Shown here piece after piece: positions 46,478 to 56,601 of a stretch of DNA of 64,000 nucleotides (positions within the stretch are counted from its first letter, which is position 1; each line of letters starts with the position of its first letter). The notes beneath the pieces are model-generated. The model made no database searches. It was given only the letters and a program-made list of their open reading frames with translations, and was not told where the DNA came from. Source of the stretch: Chroococcidiopsis sp. TS-821 (GTDB lineage Bacteria; Cyanobacteriota; Cyanobacteriia; Cyanobacteriales; Chroococcidiopsidaceae); contig NZ_MVDI01000011.1 of NCBI RefSeq assembly GCF_002939305.1, forward strand, positions 1-64,000. Direction: 5' to 3'. The position numbers and the translations under genes were made by a program.

Positions 46478-47368
46478 GTGGTGTTAGAACCTGGTAAATT
46501 GTGGATAAGGGTCATTGAGCAAACAAAGTTCGCTTTACGCACTGGCGCACTTCAGTCGATTCCTACTGATTACGAATTTATCGAGCAAAACGGTATTAGT
46601 TTTCTTGTCCGCACGTTATCCAACTTGGTGCGTAAGGATGAAGCGCAAAAGCAGGATAAGATTACTGCTATTGGTAATTTTAATCCGTTTCTACCTTACG
46701 AAGAAGACTTGTTTGTTGCAGATATCTCTGAGACGCATTTGTGTTTATTGAATAAATTTAACGTTGTCGATCATCACTTGTTGATAATCACTCGTGCGTT
46801 TGAAGAGCAGGAAAATTGGCTCAATTGGCGCGATTTTCAAGCAATGTGGGTCACTTTAGCTGAAATAGATGGTTTAGCGTTTTATAACGGCGGAAAGATG
46901 GCGGGTGCAAGTCAAAAACACAAACATTTACAACTTGTTCCCTTACCACTGACACCTCAAGGAGTTAAACTGCCAATCGAAAAAGCGATCGCTGCTACTC
47001 AATTTACAGGTTCTATCGGTAGATCCCCGCTATTTCCGTTTGTGCACGCGATCGCCCAACTCGATCCCAACTGGGTAACATCTCCCGATACCGCTGCCAC
47101 TGCAACGCTAAAATGCTATCAAAATCTACTTCATGCTGTTGGAATTGAGACAAACGATTTTAAAAGCGACAAGCAATCAAGTGCGTATAATTTACTGGCA
47201 ACACGTCAATGGATGTTAGTTGTACCGCGATCGCAAGAAAGTTTTAAGTCAATATCCGTCAATTCCTTAGGGTTCGCCGGATCGCTATTTGTCCGCAACG
47301 ACGAGCAAATGCAGATTCTTAAATCATATGGTCCGATGACGGTTTTGCAGCAAGTTACGAGTGGCTAG
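46478..47368 (+). CDS. ATP adenylyltransferase (Ap4A phosphorylase) family protein
   Basis: HIT-superfamily nucleotidyltransferase, 296 residues, of the ATP_adenylyltransferase/DUF4922 type that cleaves or makes diadenosine tetraphosphate. The histidine motif is [14 protein letters not shown] (about residues 145-158). Upstream are [20 protein letters not shown] and [18 protein letters not shown], the second typical of the HIT beta-sheet. The C-terminus has [11 protein letters not shown], matching the family. Translation starts at a GTG at 46478; another GTG follows directly. Its stop overlaps the potA stop by four bases in tail-to-tail orientation. Confidence 0.9.
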   Translation: MVLEPGKLWIRVIEQTKFALRTGALQSIPTDYEFIEQNGISFLVRTLSNLVRKDEAQKQDKITAIGNFNPFLPYEEDLFVADISETHLCLLNKFNVVDHHLLIITRAFEEQENWLNWRDFQAMWVTLAEIDGLAFYNGGKMAGASQKHKHLQLVPLPLTPQGVKLPIEKAIAATQFTGSIGRSPLFPFVHAIAQLDPNWVTSPDTAATATLKCYQNLLHAVGIETNDFKSDKQSSAYNLLATRQWMLVVPRSQESFKSISVNSLGFAGSLFVRNDEQMQILKSYGPMTVLQQVTSG

Positions 47369-48513
47369 TTGCTACTGGCTAGCAGTGGCTTGACATTTTG
47401 GCGATTATATGCATTACAAGTGAGTGCATCCTCGGTTAAAATGCGAATGTTATTTAGTGGTAATTTGATTTTTACGCTGTCGCCAGGCGTGAATTTGTGA
47501 AGGTCGCTAGGGTGGAGATTTTGCGATCGCACGGTAATGCAGCTTTGTTCTGTTAGGCGCACAATATAACGTGTATCAGTGCCAATATACACAGTTTCTT
47601 CGACCTTACCTTGCAAAGATTCATCGCTGTTAGCGGGGAGAATTGCGACTTTTTCAGGACGTACAACTAAAGTGACAATGCTATCTATCGCAATTTCATC
47701 GTTACAACTGACGCGTATGGGTATTTGTTCGTCAACCAAAACTGTAACTGTACCTAACTGACGTTTAATAACGCGTCCGATTAAGAAATTTGTTTCACCA
47801 ATAAAATCAGCGACAAAGCGCGAAGTAGGTTTTTCGTAAATTTCAATCGGTGTCCCTACTTGCAATACTTGTCCTTGGTGCATAACAGCGATGCGATCGG
47901 ACATGGTGAGGGCTTCTTCTTGATCGTGCGTGACGTAGATAAATGTAATACCTAAACGTTGTTGCATCCGTTTGAGTTCGAGTTGCATTTCTTTACGCAA
48001 CTTCAAATCTAAAGCCCCTAAAGGTTCGTCAAACAATAACACAGCAGGCTGTTTGATCAAAGCCCGCGCTAAGGCGACGCGTTGCTGCTGTCCCCCAGAA
48101 AGTTGACGCGGGTAGCGTTTTTCCATTCCAGTCAGTTGTACTTGGGCTAATACTTCCGCGACTCGATTTTGAATTTCTCGACGGGGGCGATTTTCCATTT
48201 CGAGTCCAAAGGCGACGTTTTGGGCGACGGTGAGATGTGGAAATAATGCGTAGTTTTGAAATACTGTGTTGACTGGGCGGTGAAATGGTAAGCGATGCGA
48301 CATGGGTTCGCCGTGGATGAAAATTTCTCCTGAGGTGGGAGTTTCAAATCCGGCGATCATTCGTAGTGTTGTTGTTTTACCACATCCTGATGGTCCAAGG
48401 AGGGAGAAGAATTCGCCGGCGGTTATTTGGAGGTTGATATGATTAACGGCGAGGAAGTCTTTGTTTTCGGTGAATCTTTTGGAGAGTTGTTGGAGTTCGA
48501 CTGCTGGTATCAT
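47365..48513 (-). CDS. potA: Spermidine/putrescine ABC transporter ATP-binding protein
   Basis: ATPase of a PotABCD-type importer. Walker A is [18 protein letters not shown], the Q-loop [13 protein letters not shown], the signature [15 protein letters not shown], and Walker [21 protein letters not shown] holds the switch histidine. The C-terminal TOBE region begins near ETNFLIG. The longest frame opens at a TTG (48549); I prefer ATG 48513 ([14 protein letters not shown]). It is the last gene of the minus-strand polyamine run, 60 bp after potD. Confidence 0.94.
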   Translation of the reverse strand: MIPAVELQQLSKRFTENKDFLAVNHINLQITAGEFFSLLGPSGCGKTTTLRMIAGFETPTSGEIFIHGEPMSHRLPFHRPVNTVFQNYALFPHLTVAQNVAFGLEMENRPRREIQNRVAEVLAQVQLTGMEKRYPRQLSGGQQQRVALARALIKQPAVLLFDEPLGALDLKLRKEMQLELKRMQQRLGITFIYVTHDQEEALTMSDRIAVMHQGQVLQVGTPIEIYEKPTSRFVADFIGETNFLIGRVIKRQLGTVTVLVDEQIPIRVSCNDEIAIDSIVTLVVRPEKVAILPANSDESLQGKVEETVYIGTDTRYIVRLTEQSCITVRSQNLHPSDLHKFTPGDSVKIKLPLNNIRILTEDALTCNAYNRQNVKPLLASSN

Positions 48514-48573
48514 TTTGGTAGTAGGGGTATTTGGGGATACAAACCACAAAGAAAGGACTCAAAGAATACAAAA

Positions 48574-49662
48574 TTATTTGCCTACTGCGACTTTGACTTC
48601 GTTCCAGGCTTCGTCGTACAGTGGTGTTGCTTGTCCGACGTCGTTGATGTACTTGAGTTTGGCAAAAACTTCGGGCGGGGGATAAATGGCGGGGTTTTTT
48701 AAGTCGGCTTCGTTGATGAGTCCTTTGTCTCTAGCGGTTTTGTTGGGGGAACCGTAGTGAATGAAGTTGGAGATTTTTGCCCCGACTTCGGGTTCCAGGA
48801 TAAAGTTAATAAATCTTTCGGCGAGTTCTTTGTTAGGGGCGCCCTTGAGAACTACCATGTTATCTGTCCAGACGATTGTTCCTTCTTTGGGAATGGCGTA
48901 GCGGATTTGATCGTTTTCTTCCATCACTTGAAAAATATCGCCACTCCACTCGTAAGTGAGGTCAACTTCACCTTGATCGAGTAAGATTTGACCAGTGTCA
49001 GGAACAAAGGCAGCGATCGCATCTTGATGCTTGACTAAAAAATCTCGTGCTTGTTGAATTTCTGCGGGGTTAGTCGTGTTTGGATCGAAACCGAGATACA
49101 TCAAAACTGCACCAGTGGTATAGCGCATTTCATCCAGCCAAGCGACTCTTCCTGCATACTTAGGATCGAACATCGCCGCCCAGCTATCGATTTCTTGATT
49201 ATTTGTTGCTGTAATGTTGTAACCAATTCCTAAAGTTCCCCATTGATAAGGCAAACTATATCTATTTTCAGGATCGTATGGTGCATTTACAAATGTTGAA
49301 TCTAAATGTTTTCGATTAGGAATATTCTCTAAATTCAATTCTTCTAATAGACCTTCATTAGCCATAATTTCAACCATGTAATCTCCAGGAAAGGCAACGT
49401 CATAACCTGGATTTCCTGGCTGAATTTTGGCGTACAGTGCTTCATTATTCTCGTACGTGTCGTATTTAACTTTAGCGTTAAATTCTTTTTCAAACTGAGT
49501 AATAACCTCAGGAGCAATATAAGTAGACCAGTTATAAACACTTAACACATTCGACGGCGTACTACCATCAGTAACGTTTGTTTGGTTACTTCCACTACAT
49601 CCAAGTGGCAATAGTAAAGCAACAAAAAATAACAATACATAACTCAAAAATTTTCTCATCAT
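48574..49662 (-). CDS. potD: Polyamine-binding lipoprotein
   Basis: Periplasmic solute-binding protein (PotD/PotF family) that captures putrescine or spermidine. It starts MMRKFLSYVLLFFVALLLPL, followed by the lipobox GCSGSN, so the mature protein is lipid-anchored. The conserved VLSVYNWSTYIAPEVITQFE follows, then VKYDTYENNEALYAKI, FPGDYMVEIMANEGLLEEL and LPYQWGTLGIGYN. Polyamine-binding acidic and aromatic residues are spread through the chain as usual. The longest frame starts at a TTG; ATG 49662 is preferred. Confidence 0.94.
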   Translation of the reverse strand: MMRKFLSYVLLFFVALLLPLGCSGSNQTNVTDGSTPSNVLSVYNWSTYIAPEVITQFEKEFNAKVKYDTYENNEALYAKIQPGNPGYDVAFPGDYMVEIMANEGLLEELNLENIPNRKHLDSTFVNAPYDPENRYSLPYQWGTLGIGYNITATNNQEIDSWAAMFDPKYAGRVAWLDEMRYTTGAVLMYLGFDPNTTNPAEIQQARDFLVKHQDAIAAFVPDTGQILLDQGEVDLTYEWSGDIFQVMEENDQIRYAIPKEGTIVWTDNMVVLKGAPNKELAERFINFILEPEVGAKISNFIHYGSPNKTARDKGLINEADLKNPAIYPPPEVFAKLKYINDVGQATPLYDEAWNEVKVAVGK

Positions 49663-49737
49663 AGAACCCAAATCCTATTCATTACTTGATGAGTGAATCT
49701 ATAAATTTTTCTCCCCTGCTTCTCTAAAGTGGTTCGT

Positions 49738-50625
49738 TCATCTCAAATCTTTCGTCCCAACCATTAACGCGGGTATAACTAACAATAAAGAAGCCAACAA
49801 CATTAAAGTAGAAATTGCATTAATTGCCGGTGTTACCGAAAACTTAATCATTCCATACACAAAAAGTGGCAAAGTTGTTGCACCAACTCCTGCTGTAAAG
49901 AAAGTGACAACAAAATCATCTAAAGAAAGCGTAAAAGCAAGCAAAGCCCCACTAAAAATCGCCGGAGCAATTAGCGGTAAAATAACTTTCGATAATGTTT
50001 TCCATTCATTAGCTCCTAAATCTAAAGCAGCTTCTTCTAGTGCTGGATCGAGTTCAGCTAAACGCGCCCTGACAGTAATTGCCACAAAAGAAATATTAAA
50101 CGCTACGTGACCGATGATGATTGTTGGTAAACCGAAAGTAATGCGAATTCCTGTAATATTTTCGATTAACCGAAAAACTAAACTGAAGAAAACTAATAAA
50201 GAAATACCCATTGTAATTTCGGGAATCACAATCGGCAGAAATAACAAAGTATCAATTAAAACGCGTCCAGGAAAGCGAAAACGTTCCAAAGCAAGGGCGA
50301 TCGCAGTTCCAAAAATTGTTGCTAAAAGAGTCGAAATCACAGCAACAAGTAAACTATTCTGCAACGCATCCCAAATTCGAGCATCAGTGACATTCGCTGT
50401 TAATTGCGAATCAACTTGCAGTAAACCGCGATACCAATCGAAAGTAAAACCGCGCCAAACCGCATTAAATCGCGATGCATTAAACGAATAAATGACTAAT
50501 ATGAGAATTGGCAAATAAATAAAAGCAAAACTTAAAGCTGCATGAACTACTAACCATTTTCTTCCGAGCGATCGCACTAACGTATCAAACTTTATCGAGG
50601 CATTATCTGACGCAGAAATTGTCAT
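49738..50625 (-). CDS. potC: Polyamine ABC transporter permease
   Basis: Membrane permease of 295 residues with six hydrophobic segments. The PotC type is shown by FIYLPILILVIYSFNASRFN and the EAA loop EEAALDLGANEWKTLSKVIL. FTLSLDDFVVTFFTAGVG is also a PotC hallmark. Its ATG overlaps the potB stop as ATGA (50622-50625), so the two permeases are probably translationally coupled. Confidence 0.95.
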   Translation of the reverse strand: MTISASDNASIKFDTLVRSLGRKWLVVHAALSFAFIYLPILILVIYSFNASRFNAVWRGFTFDWYRGLLQVDSQLTANVTDARIWDALQNSLLVAVISTLLATIFGTAIALALERFRFPGRVLIDTLLFLPIVIPEITMGISLLVFFSLVFRLIENITGIRITFGLPTIIIGHVAFNISFVAITVRARLAELDPALEEAALDLGANEWKTLSKVILPLIAPAIFSGALLAFTLSLDDFVVTFFTAGVGATTLPLFVYGMIKFSVTPAINAISTLMLLASLLLVIPALMVGTKDLR

Positions 50626-51479
50626 GATGTTTCCTCAGATATACGAAAATATATCAGCACCGGAACCAAAACCACCGCCATCAGCAACATCGAAAGTGCC
50701 GAACCAAAAGGCCAATTACGCGCTTTTAAAAACTGATTTTGAATTAAATTTCCCACCATTAAAGTTTTCGCGCCACCCAGAATATCAGGAGTGACAAACG
50801 CCCCCACAGCCGGAACAAAAACAAGAATTGTCCCTGCAATAATTCCCCGCATCGTTAATGGCAAAATTACCCGAATAAAGCTACGAATATCATTTGCACC
50901 TAAATCGTGTGCAGCTTCAACTAGCGAAAAATTAAAACGCTCCATTGTGGCGTACAATGGCAAAATCATAAACGGCAAATAGCCATAAATTAACCCCACA
51001 GTCACCGCAAACGGCGTAAATAATAAATTCAGCGGGGCGTCAACAATTTGAAAGTTTTGTAGTGCGACATTAAATACCCCTTCCTGACGCAAAAGCACAA
51101 TCCAAGCATAAGTTCGCACCAAAAAATTAGTCCAAAAAGGAATAATTACCAGCAGCACCAAAACATTTCGCCAGCGCCCCGAACAAGTAGCAATAAAAAA
51201 CGCCAACGGATAGCCAATAATTAAACAAGCCACCGTCGTAATTAAAGCCAACCAAATTGAACGCCAAATGACACCTAGATACAGTTCACTTGCTAGCCGT
51301 TGATAACTCTCTAAACTAAAACTCCAAACAACTCCGCCATACGTTCCCCGCTGCAAAAAACTGTACAGCAACACCATCAATAACGGCACAATAAAAAACA
51401 GCAACAACCAAAAAGTCGCCGGAAACAACAAAAACGCCAAACTTCTACGCTTACGCGACTCAACCGTTGACTTAACCAT
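50622..51479 (-). CDS. potB: Polyamine ABC transporter permease
   Basis: Second permease subunit (PotB type), about 285 residues and six helices. It has FPATFWLLLFFIVPLLMVLL, FWTNFLVRTYAWIVLL, an EAA loop VEAAHDLGANDIRSFIRVIL, and VPAVGAFVTPDILGG, all PotB-like. The longest frame begins at a TTG; ATG 51479 (MVKSTVESRKR) is preferred. It lies 70 bp after the amine-oxidase stop. Confidence 0.94.
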   Translation of the reverse strand: MVKSTVESRKRRSLAFLLFPATFWLLLFFIVPLLMVLLYSFLQRGTYGGVVWSFSLESYQRLASELYLGVIWRSIWLALITTVACLIIGYPLAFFIATCSGRWRNVLVLLVIIPFWTNFLVRTYAWIVLLRQEGVFNVALQNFQIVDAPLNLLFTPFAVTVGLIYGYLPFMILPLYATMERFNFSLVEAAHDLGANDIRSFIRVILPLTMRGIIAGTILVFVPAVGAFVTPDILGGAKTLMVGNLIQNQFLKARNWPFGSALSMLLMAVVLVPVLIYFRISEETS

Positions 51480-51549
51480 CAAAAAATCAACTCAATAAAA
51501 AAATCCCTCTCCAACTCCTTTGCGACCTTTGTATCCTTGGTGGTTCGTT

Positions 51550-53490
51550 TCAAGAACAACACTTATGCTTCGCCACTGAGGGAGGAACGTCAATCGCCGG
51601 ACTTGCATCAAAAAAGCCCACAGGTTTCAACATAAAACCGATGTAAGATACAGGCATCACAGGCCAATCTTCAGGACGAGTTACGTGATTGTGTCCAAAC
51701 GTATACCAAACCACAACATCCGTATTCTCAATTTTGCGATTAGCCTTTGTCCAAGCCGGAAGTCCTGCATCACCTGGATGCTGATTAGGATAATCACCCG
51801 CAGCATAAAGTTCATCAGGGTTGTACGGAGTCACCCATAAATGCTTTGTCATAAATCCCGCGCGCTTAATCACGCTCGATTCAGGATGCGCAAACGGTAA
51901 AATATTCTCTCCTGGCATGAGCTTATAACTCACAGGTTGACCAAGGCTATTGCGTACCGCAGGATTGACAATTTTCCAATAACGTCCTGTGAATGGATCG
52001 ATGATACGTTGCGCTTCTGACTCGGTTGCTAAAAGCGTAGACTCTGCATAGAAAGCATTACCGTATGGATTATCAGGTCCCATTGGTTCTGCTTGGGTAT
52101 TCACTTCATAAACCGAGTTATTTTCCCCATCAACGCACATATCTAGACGCACATTAAAGAAATGTTGGTGAATCGGGGCGTTTAACTGCGGTGCAATCAG
52201 CGTCCCGTACTTGGGTACTTCATCGGGCATTGCCGCAGCAGTGTTGACAATACCAGTGAGTTTCACTTCGTACTGAATTGTCCCATCTTGGTAAAAATAC
52301 CAGAAAAATCCGTATTCGTAGTTACCAACAGTTGCGATAAACGATACGACTAAACGACGCGATCGCCTGACTTCAGTATGTTCTGTTCGCCAGTCAACGT
52401 GTTTCCAGAGTATGCCATAATCTTCTTCGTGCATACACACTGCATTCTCAATCTTCACCACTTGTCCGCGACTATTCGTCATGTACGCATCAAAGTAGCG
52501 AATTTCGCCCAAGCAATCGCAACCTAAAGTTAAAGAATTCGCCAAAGTTCCGACGCCATACTCGCCAACGTCAAACGCATTTTTACGATAATGTTGCGGT
52601 CGCGGATCGCCATACGGTACAACCATATCAGCTAACGAGGCGCGGTATATAATCGGACGCACGCGCCCTTGGTCTTCGTAACCTACAGTGTATAAAACTA
52701 AACCTTCTCTTGGAGTAAACCCGATGCGAAACTGCCACTTTTGCCACTTGATAAAATGACCTTGCACCTCAAAACTAGGACCTTCCGGCTGGATAATTTC
52801 TAGAGGTTTAATGTCACTGCGTAAATTTTTAACAAACTCTGTCGAGTAATTTCCTGGATTTGGTGGTAAAGGAACAACTCCGTAATCTTCCACCCGAATT
52901 ACTTCCATTTTGTTCAAGTCAACAACTGGAATGACGCCTTCAATTGGACGTGCATAGCCATTATCGGTCGGACTCGAACGTACCCAGCACAAAGCCCTTG
53001 ACAGTCGCAATCCCTTTTCGTCTTCAATGGCATAGTAGCCTGCTGACCACGGGTCAACCATCACTAAACTTGGATCGGTAATTCCTCGTTTTTTAATTGC
53101 TTCCTGAAACTCAGGACTTGCTTTTACCGCCGCCTCGCACTCAATAAACTCATCAAGCATAATCGACGGTTGGACATCAGGAATCTGCTTCCATGACTTG
53201 ACGGTTTTCGTATTCAGCGACACAACCGCCTCATAGGTCAATCCATCTTCATTATTAAGGATGCAAATAAAAGCCTCGCGCTCAATATCGTCACCTTCTT
53301 TAAAGTTAAGCACAACACTCTTCGGTGGTTCCTTCAGAACAACCATCGGAAACCTAACTTTTTCTCCCAAGTTGTACTCTGCTTTAACCGTTGCGACAGC
53401 AATTGTGATTTCTTCAGGTGTGAGTGGATCGAGTGGGTGCTGTCCTGTAGTTGGTTTTGTCGAGGTATGCGGTAAATGTGCAGTAGTCAT
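51550..53490 (-). CDS. Copper amine oxidase (primary-amine oxidase)
   Basis: Oxidises primary amines to aldehydes, releasing ammonia and hydrogen peroxide, with copper and a self-made topaquinone cofactor. The precursor tyrosine is in VGNYEYGFFWYF, the standard NYE/DY motif. The copper ligands are HQHFFNVRLD and the histidine in FGHNHVTRPEDWP. The catalytic aspartate region lies near FDVGEYGVGTLANSL. The protein has 646 residues with no signal peptide, so it is probably cytosolic. It heads a run with potB, potC, potD and potA, so polyamines or related diamines are the likely substrates (inference from context). Confidence 0.95.
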   Translation of the reverse strand: MTTAHLPHTSTKPTTGQHPLDPLTPEEITIAVATVKAEYNLGEKVRFPMVVLKEPPKSVVLNFKEGDDIEREAFICILNNEDGLTYEAVVSLNTKTVKSWKQIPDVQPSIMLDEFIECEAAVKASPEFQEAIKKRGITDPSLVMVDPWSAGYYAIEDEKGLRLSRALCWVRSSPTDNGYARPIEGVIPVVDLNKMEVIRVEDYGVVPLPPNPGNYSTEFVKNLRSDIKPLEIIQPEGPSFEVQGHFIKWQKWQFRIGFTPREGLVLYTVGYEDQGRVRPIIYRASLADMVVPYGDPRPQHYRKNAFDVGEYGVGTLANSLTLGCDCLGEIRYFDAYMTNSRGQVVKIENAVCMHEEDYGILWKHVDWRTEHTEVRRSRRLVVSFIATVGNYEYGFFWYFYQDGTIQYEVKLTGIVNTAAAMPDEVPKYGTLIAPQLNAPIHQHFFNVRLDMCVDGENNSVYEVNTQAEPMGPDNPYGNAFYAESTLLATESEAQRIIDPFTGRYWKIVNPAVRNSLGQPVSYKLMPGENILPFAHPESSVIKRAGFMTKHLWVTPYNPDELYAAGDYPNQHPGDAGLPAWTKANRKIENTDVVVWYTFGHNHVTRPEDWPVMPVSYIGFMLKPVGFFDASPAIDVPPSVAKHKCCS

Positions 53491-53765
53491 AGTGGCTGTT
53501 GTATTACTATGTCTTGATTGCGAAGCGAAAAAATGCTTTTTACATGAAGCGATCGCACTTTGACCTACACTACGTCGCTTGTCATAACAGGTTTGTAGCT
53601 AAAGTTACTAACTTCTGCTCACAAACTCCACTATCTCCTACCCTCCAACTTTCTTGTAGCCCTCGCTTAAAACCCGACAAAAATAGTCGGATATAATTGA
53701 CGCGAAAAAAAGCACCATGCTACTATCAGGCGACAGTTGACGGAAGACGAAGTAGAGAGCGATCC

Positions 53766-55064
53766 ATGACCCAGGCAAAAACCCTCAACCCAACAGCAGC
53801 AACCTTTAAAGCCCTCAAGTGTAAAGAGTGTGGTGCTGAATACGAACTTGCAGCAAGCCATGTTTGTGAAGCTTGTTTTGGTCCATTAGAAGTCACCTAC
53901 GATTACAACACTCTCCGCCGCACTGTAACGCGCGAAAGTATTCAATCAGGTCCCAACTCAATTTGGCGCTATCGTTCTTTCTTACCCGTCGCAACTGAAA
54001 ATGTCATTGATGTCGGTACAGGGATGACTCCCTTAGTACAAGCAAATCGCTTAGCTCGTCGCCTGGGATTGAAAAAGCTCTACATCAAAAATGATGCGGT
54101 CAATATGCCCACCCTCAGCTTCAAAGATCGGGTAGTATCTGTTGCTTTATCCCGCGCCCGCGAACTTGGTTTTTCGACCGTATCGTGTGCCAGTACCGGA
54201 AATTTAGCAAACTCTACAGCTGCGATCGCCGCCCATGCTGGATTAGACTGTTGCGTATTCATCCCTGCGGATTTAGAAGCAGGTAAAGTTTTAGGTACGT
54301 TAATTTACAGTCCTACTGTTATGGCAGTGCAAGGCAACTACGACCAAGTCAACCGCTTGTGTTGCGAAGTTGCTAATACATACGGATGGGGATTTGTCAA
54401 TATCAATTTACGTCCGTATTACTCAGAAGGTTCCAAAACTCTTGGTTATGAAGTTGCCGAACAACTCGGCTGGCAATTACCCGATCATATCGTTGCGCCT
54501 TTAGCGTCGGGTTCTTTATTCACCAAGATCTACAAAGGCTTCCAAGAGTTCATTCAAGTCGGCTTAGTCGCAGATAAAAGCGTACGGTTTAGCGGTGCGC
54601 AAGCCGAAGGGTGTTCGCCAATCGCGCAAGCTTATCAAGAAGGACGCGAGTTTGTTAAACCTGTTAAACCAAATACAATCGCTAAATCAATTGCGATCGG
54701 AAATCCCGCTGATGGTATCTATGCACTAGAAATTGCACGCAAAACCAACGGTAACATTGCATCCGTCACCGATCCTGAGATCATAGAAGGCATCAAGTTA
54801 CTTGCCGAAACCGAAGGCATCTTCACTGAAACCGCAGGCGGAACGACGATCGCAGTTCTCAAAAAACTGGTAGAAGCCGGTAAAATTGATCCAGACGAAA
54901 CGACAGTTGCTTACATCACCGGAAACGGACTTAAAACCCAAGAAGCTGTACAAGGCTACATTGGCGAACCGTTGACGATTGAAGCGAAGCTTGATAGCTT
55001 TGAACGCGCATTAGAGCGATCGCGTACTTTAGAGCGTCTCGACTGGCAGCAAGTTTTGGTATAA
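53766..55064 (+). CDS. thrC: Threonine synthase-like PLP enzyme with N-terminal zinc ribbon
   Basis: PLP enzyme of 432 residues. Residues 15-45 form a zinc ribbon with CKECGAEYEL and CEACFGPLEV. The catalytic domain has MPTLSFKDRVVSVALSRARE with the PLP lysine, CASTGNLANSTAAIAAHAGL, IVAPLASGSLFTKIYKGFQE and ETAGGTTIAVLKKLVE. The longest frame starts at a TTG at 53697; ATG 53766 (MTQAKTLNPTAATF) is preferred. It is divergent from the amine oxidase and lies 115 bp before a CysO-like sulfur-carrier gene. It could be a second threonine synthase or a sulfur-carrier-dependent PLP enzyme; see findings. Confidence 0.9.
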   Translation: MTQAKTLNPTAATFKALKCKECGAEYELAASHVCEACFGPLEVTYDYNTLRRTVTRESIQSGPNSIWRYRSFLPVATENVIDVGTGMTPLVQANRLARRLGLKKLYIKNDAVNMPTLSFKDRVVSVALSRARELGFSTVSCASTGNLANSTAAIAAHAGLDCCVFIPADLEAGKVLGTLIYSPTVMAVQGNYDQVNRLCCEVANTYGWGFVNINLRPYYSEGSKTLGYEVAEQLGWQLPDHIVAPLASGSLFTKIYKGFQEFIQVGLVADKSVRFSGAQAEGCSPIAQAYQEGREFVKPVKPNTIAKSIAIGNPADGIYALEIARKTNGNIASVTDPEIIEGIKLLAETEGIFTETAGGTTIAVLKKLVEAGKIDPDETTVAYITGNGLKTQEAVQGYIGEPLTIEAKLDSFERALERSRTLERLDWQQVLV

Positions 55065-55179
55065 GTTTTTCGCCTAAGATAAATTGCGTCAACTGTTAAA
55101 ATTTCCCCTTGAAGGGCATCTTTACGATATAAGTGCGTTTAGATGCGCTTCCACTCAATCTTAATTTGCGATCTCAACT

Positions 55180-55455
55180 ATGGCTGTTAAAGTATTAATT
55201 CCCACACCATTACAGAAATTCACGAACAATCAAGCTACGCTCGAATGCAACGGTAGCAACATCGCCGAATTACTCGAATCGCTAGAGCAAAGCTGTCCTG
55301 GTATCAAATCGCGGCTTTGTGACGAACAAGGACAACCTCGGCGCTTCTTAAATTTGTACGTTAACAGTGAGGATATCCGCTTTTTAGATGGAACCGAAAC
55401 ACCACTCAAAGAAGGCGATGAAGTAAGCATTGTTCCAGCAGTTGCTGGTGGTTAA
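55180..55455 (+). CDS. MoaD/ThiS-type sulfur-carrier protein, CysO-like
   Basis: Ubiquitin-fold protein of 91 residues ending in the di-glycine AVAGG, which is activated as a thiocarboxylate by an E1-like enzyme. Segments such as [53 protein letters not shown] and [14 protein letters not shown] resemble mycobacterial CysO, the sulfur donor for cysteine synthase CysM, more than MoaD of molybdopterin synthase. It follows the threonine-synthase-like gene on the same strand, and a hairpin with T-run follows. Confidence 0.88.
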   Translation: MAVKVLIPTPLQKFTNNQATLECNGSNIAELLESLEQSCPGIKSRLCDEQGQPRRFLNLYVNSEDIRFLDGTETPLKEGDEVSIVPAVAGG

Positions 55456-55526
55456 ATCTTGTCGTTGAAATCAAGATGAGTAAATTACAACTCAACGCGT
55501 AATCAATTCATAAATAATCTTTTGTC

Positions 55527-55561
55527 GTAGAGTCGTACTATTTGCTGTGGCTCTACTTTTT
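55527..55561 (+). terminator. Terminator after the sulfur-carrier gene
   Basis: GTAGAG (55527-55532) pairs with CTCTAC (55551-55556), followed by TTTTT. The 18-base loop is long, so this is a moderate call. Confidence 0.6.
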
Positions 55562-55712
55562 ACTGTGAGATTCACCTTACCACTCTTCCTGAAACTATTT
55601 GTCTTGGAAGTGATTGTGGTGATTCTGTGTCAATATTTAAAGTAGTAAATCAACAAGCGTGCGTGAAGCGAAGCGATCGCGCTTAAAGCTAGACAAAGGA
55701 TTAACCTGAGCA

Positions 55713-56456
55713 ATGGCAGACGAACAAACTCCAACGACAAATGGAGAAGAAAAACCTAACGTTGCTAAAGCCCCTGAAGGAAAAACGGCGGGAAAGGAAG
55801 CTCCCCCTAGTACTGTAGAGGAACAAGCGCCTAGCGTTGTATCAGAAAATCTTCACAGTACGGATGAACCTGAAACCACAGACATCCCCTCTGCAAATGC
55901 TCCCGATCCGCAAGCAGCAAATCCTGAAGTCAACCCAAATGCTGCTAAAGCCGAATCAGCAGACAAAGCATCAACTGCTGAACAATCAGAAGAAACTCCT
56001 GCTGCTAAACCAGCAGCGAAAAAAGCTCCTCCTGCTGCAAAAGCTGCTGGCGATAAACCCGCCCCTAAAGCAAAAAAAGAAAAACCCCCCGCGGTTGAAG
56101 ATAAGCCTTTTGCCGAATTCATCCAACAGGACTACCTTCCGGCTCTGCAAAAAGCACTTGCTAAAGAAGGCGTTCAAGACTTGGATCTGAAGTTTACTAA
56201 AGAAAAGATCAATGTGGCTGGAATAACCGATGAATGCTGGCAGGTGAAAGGTTCTTGGCTAGAAGGACGACGACAGTTTAATATCTATTTTCCGGAAGAA
56301 AGTATCCAAGGACAACGCGCGTTTTCTTGCTACGAAGGTTCTAAACCTAGCGCGATTGAGCCATTTTTGATTGACGAGCGCCGGATAACGCTTGACTTAA
56401 TGGTATTTGGCGTGATGCAGCGCTTAAATGGTCAAAAGTGGTTATCTCGAAATTGA
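55713..56456 (+). CDS. DUF2996 domain protein with Ala/Pro/Lys-rich N-terminus
   Basis: Unknown function. The first 125 residues are low-complexity, rich in Ala, Pro, Glu and Lys, and probably disordered. The C-terminal 115 residues are the DUF2996 domain: FAEFIQQDYLPALQKALAKE, VAGITDECWQVKGSWLEGRR, QFNIYFPEESIQGQRAFSCY and MQRLNGQKWLSRN. DUF2996 proteins are largely cyanobacterial and plant-related. There is no membrane segment. Confidence 0.88.
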   Translation: MADEQTPTTNGEEKPNVAKAPEGKTAGKEAPPSTVEEQAPSVVSENLHSTDEPETTDIPSANAPDPQAANPEVNPNAAKAESADKASTAEQSEETPAAKPAAKKAPPAAKAAGDKPAPKAKKEKPPAVEDKPFAEFIQQDYLPALQKALAKEGVQDLDLKFTKEKINVAGITDECWQVKGSWLEGRRQFNIYFPEESIQGQRAFSCYEGSKPSAIEPFLIDERRITLDLMVFGVMQRLNGQKWLSRN

Positions 56457-56601
56457 ACTCAGGGAGTTAAGAATAAGGAGGAGGGACAACTAACCCATCG
56501 CAACTCTCAGAAAAACAGATCGATATATCCAGAACAAGAAACTATTACGTCAACGCAAAGCATTGATTGCTTTACTCTCAGATCTCTGTCCCTATTTCCA
56601 C

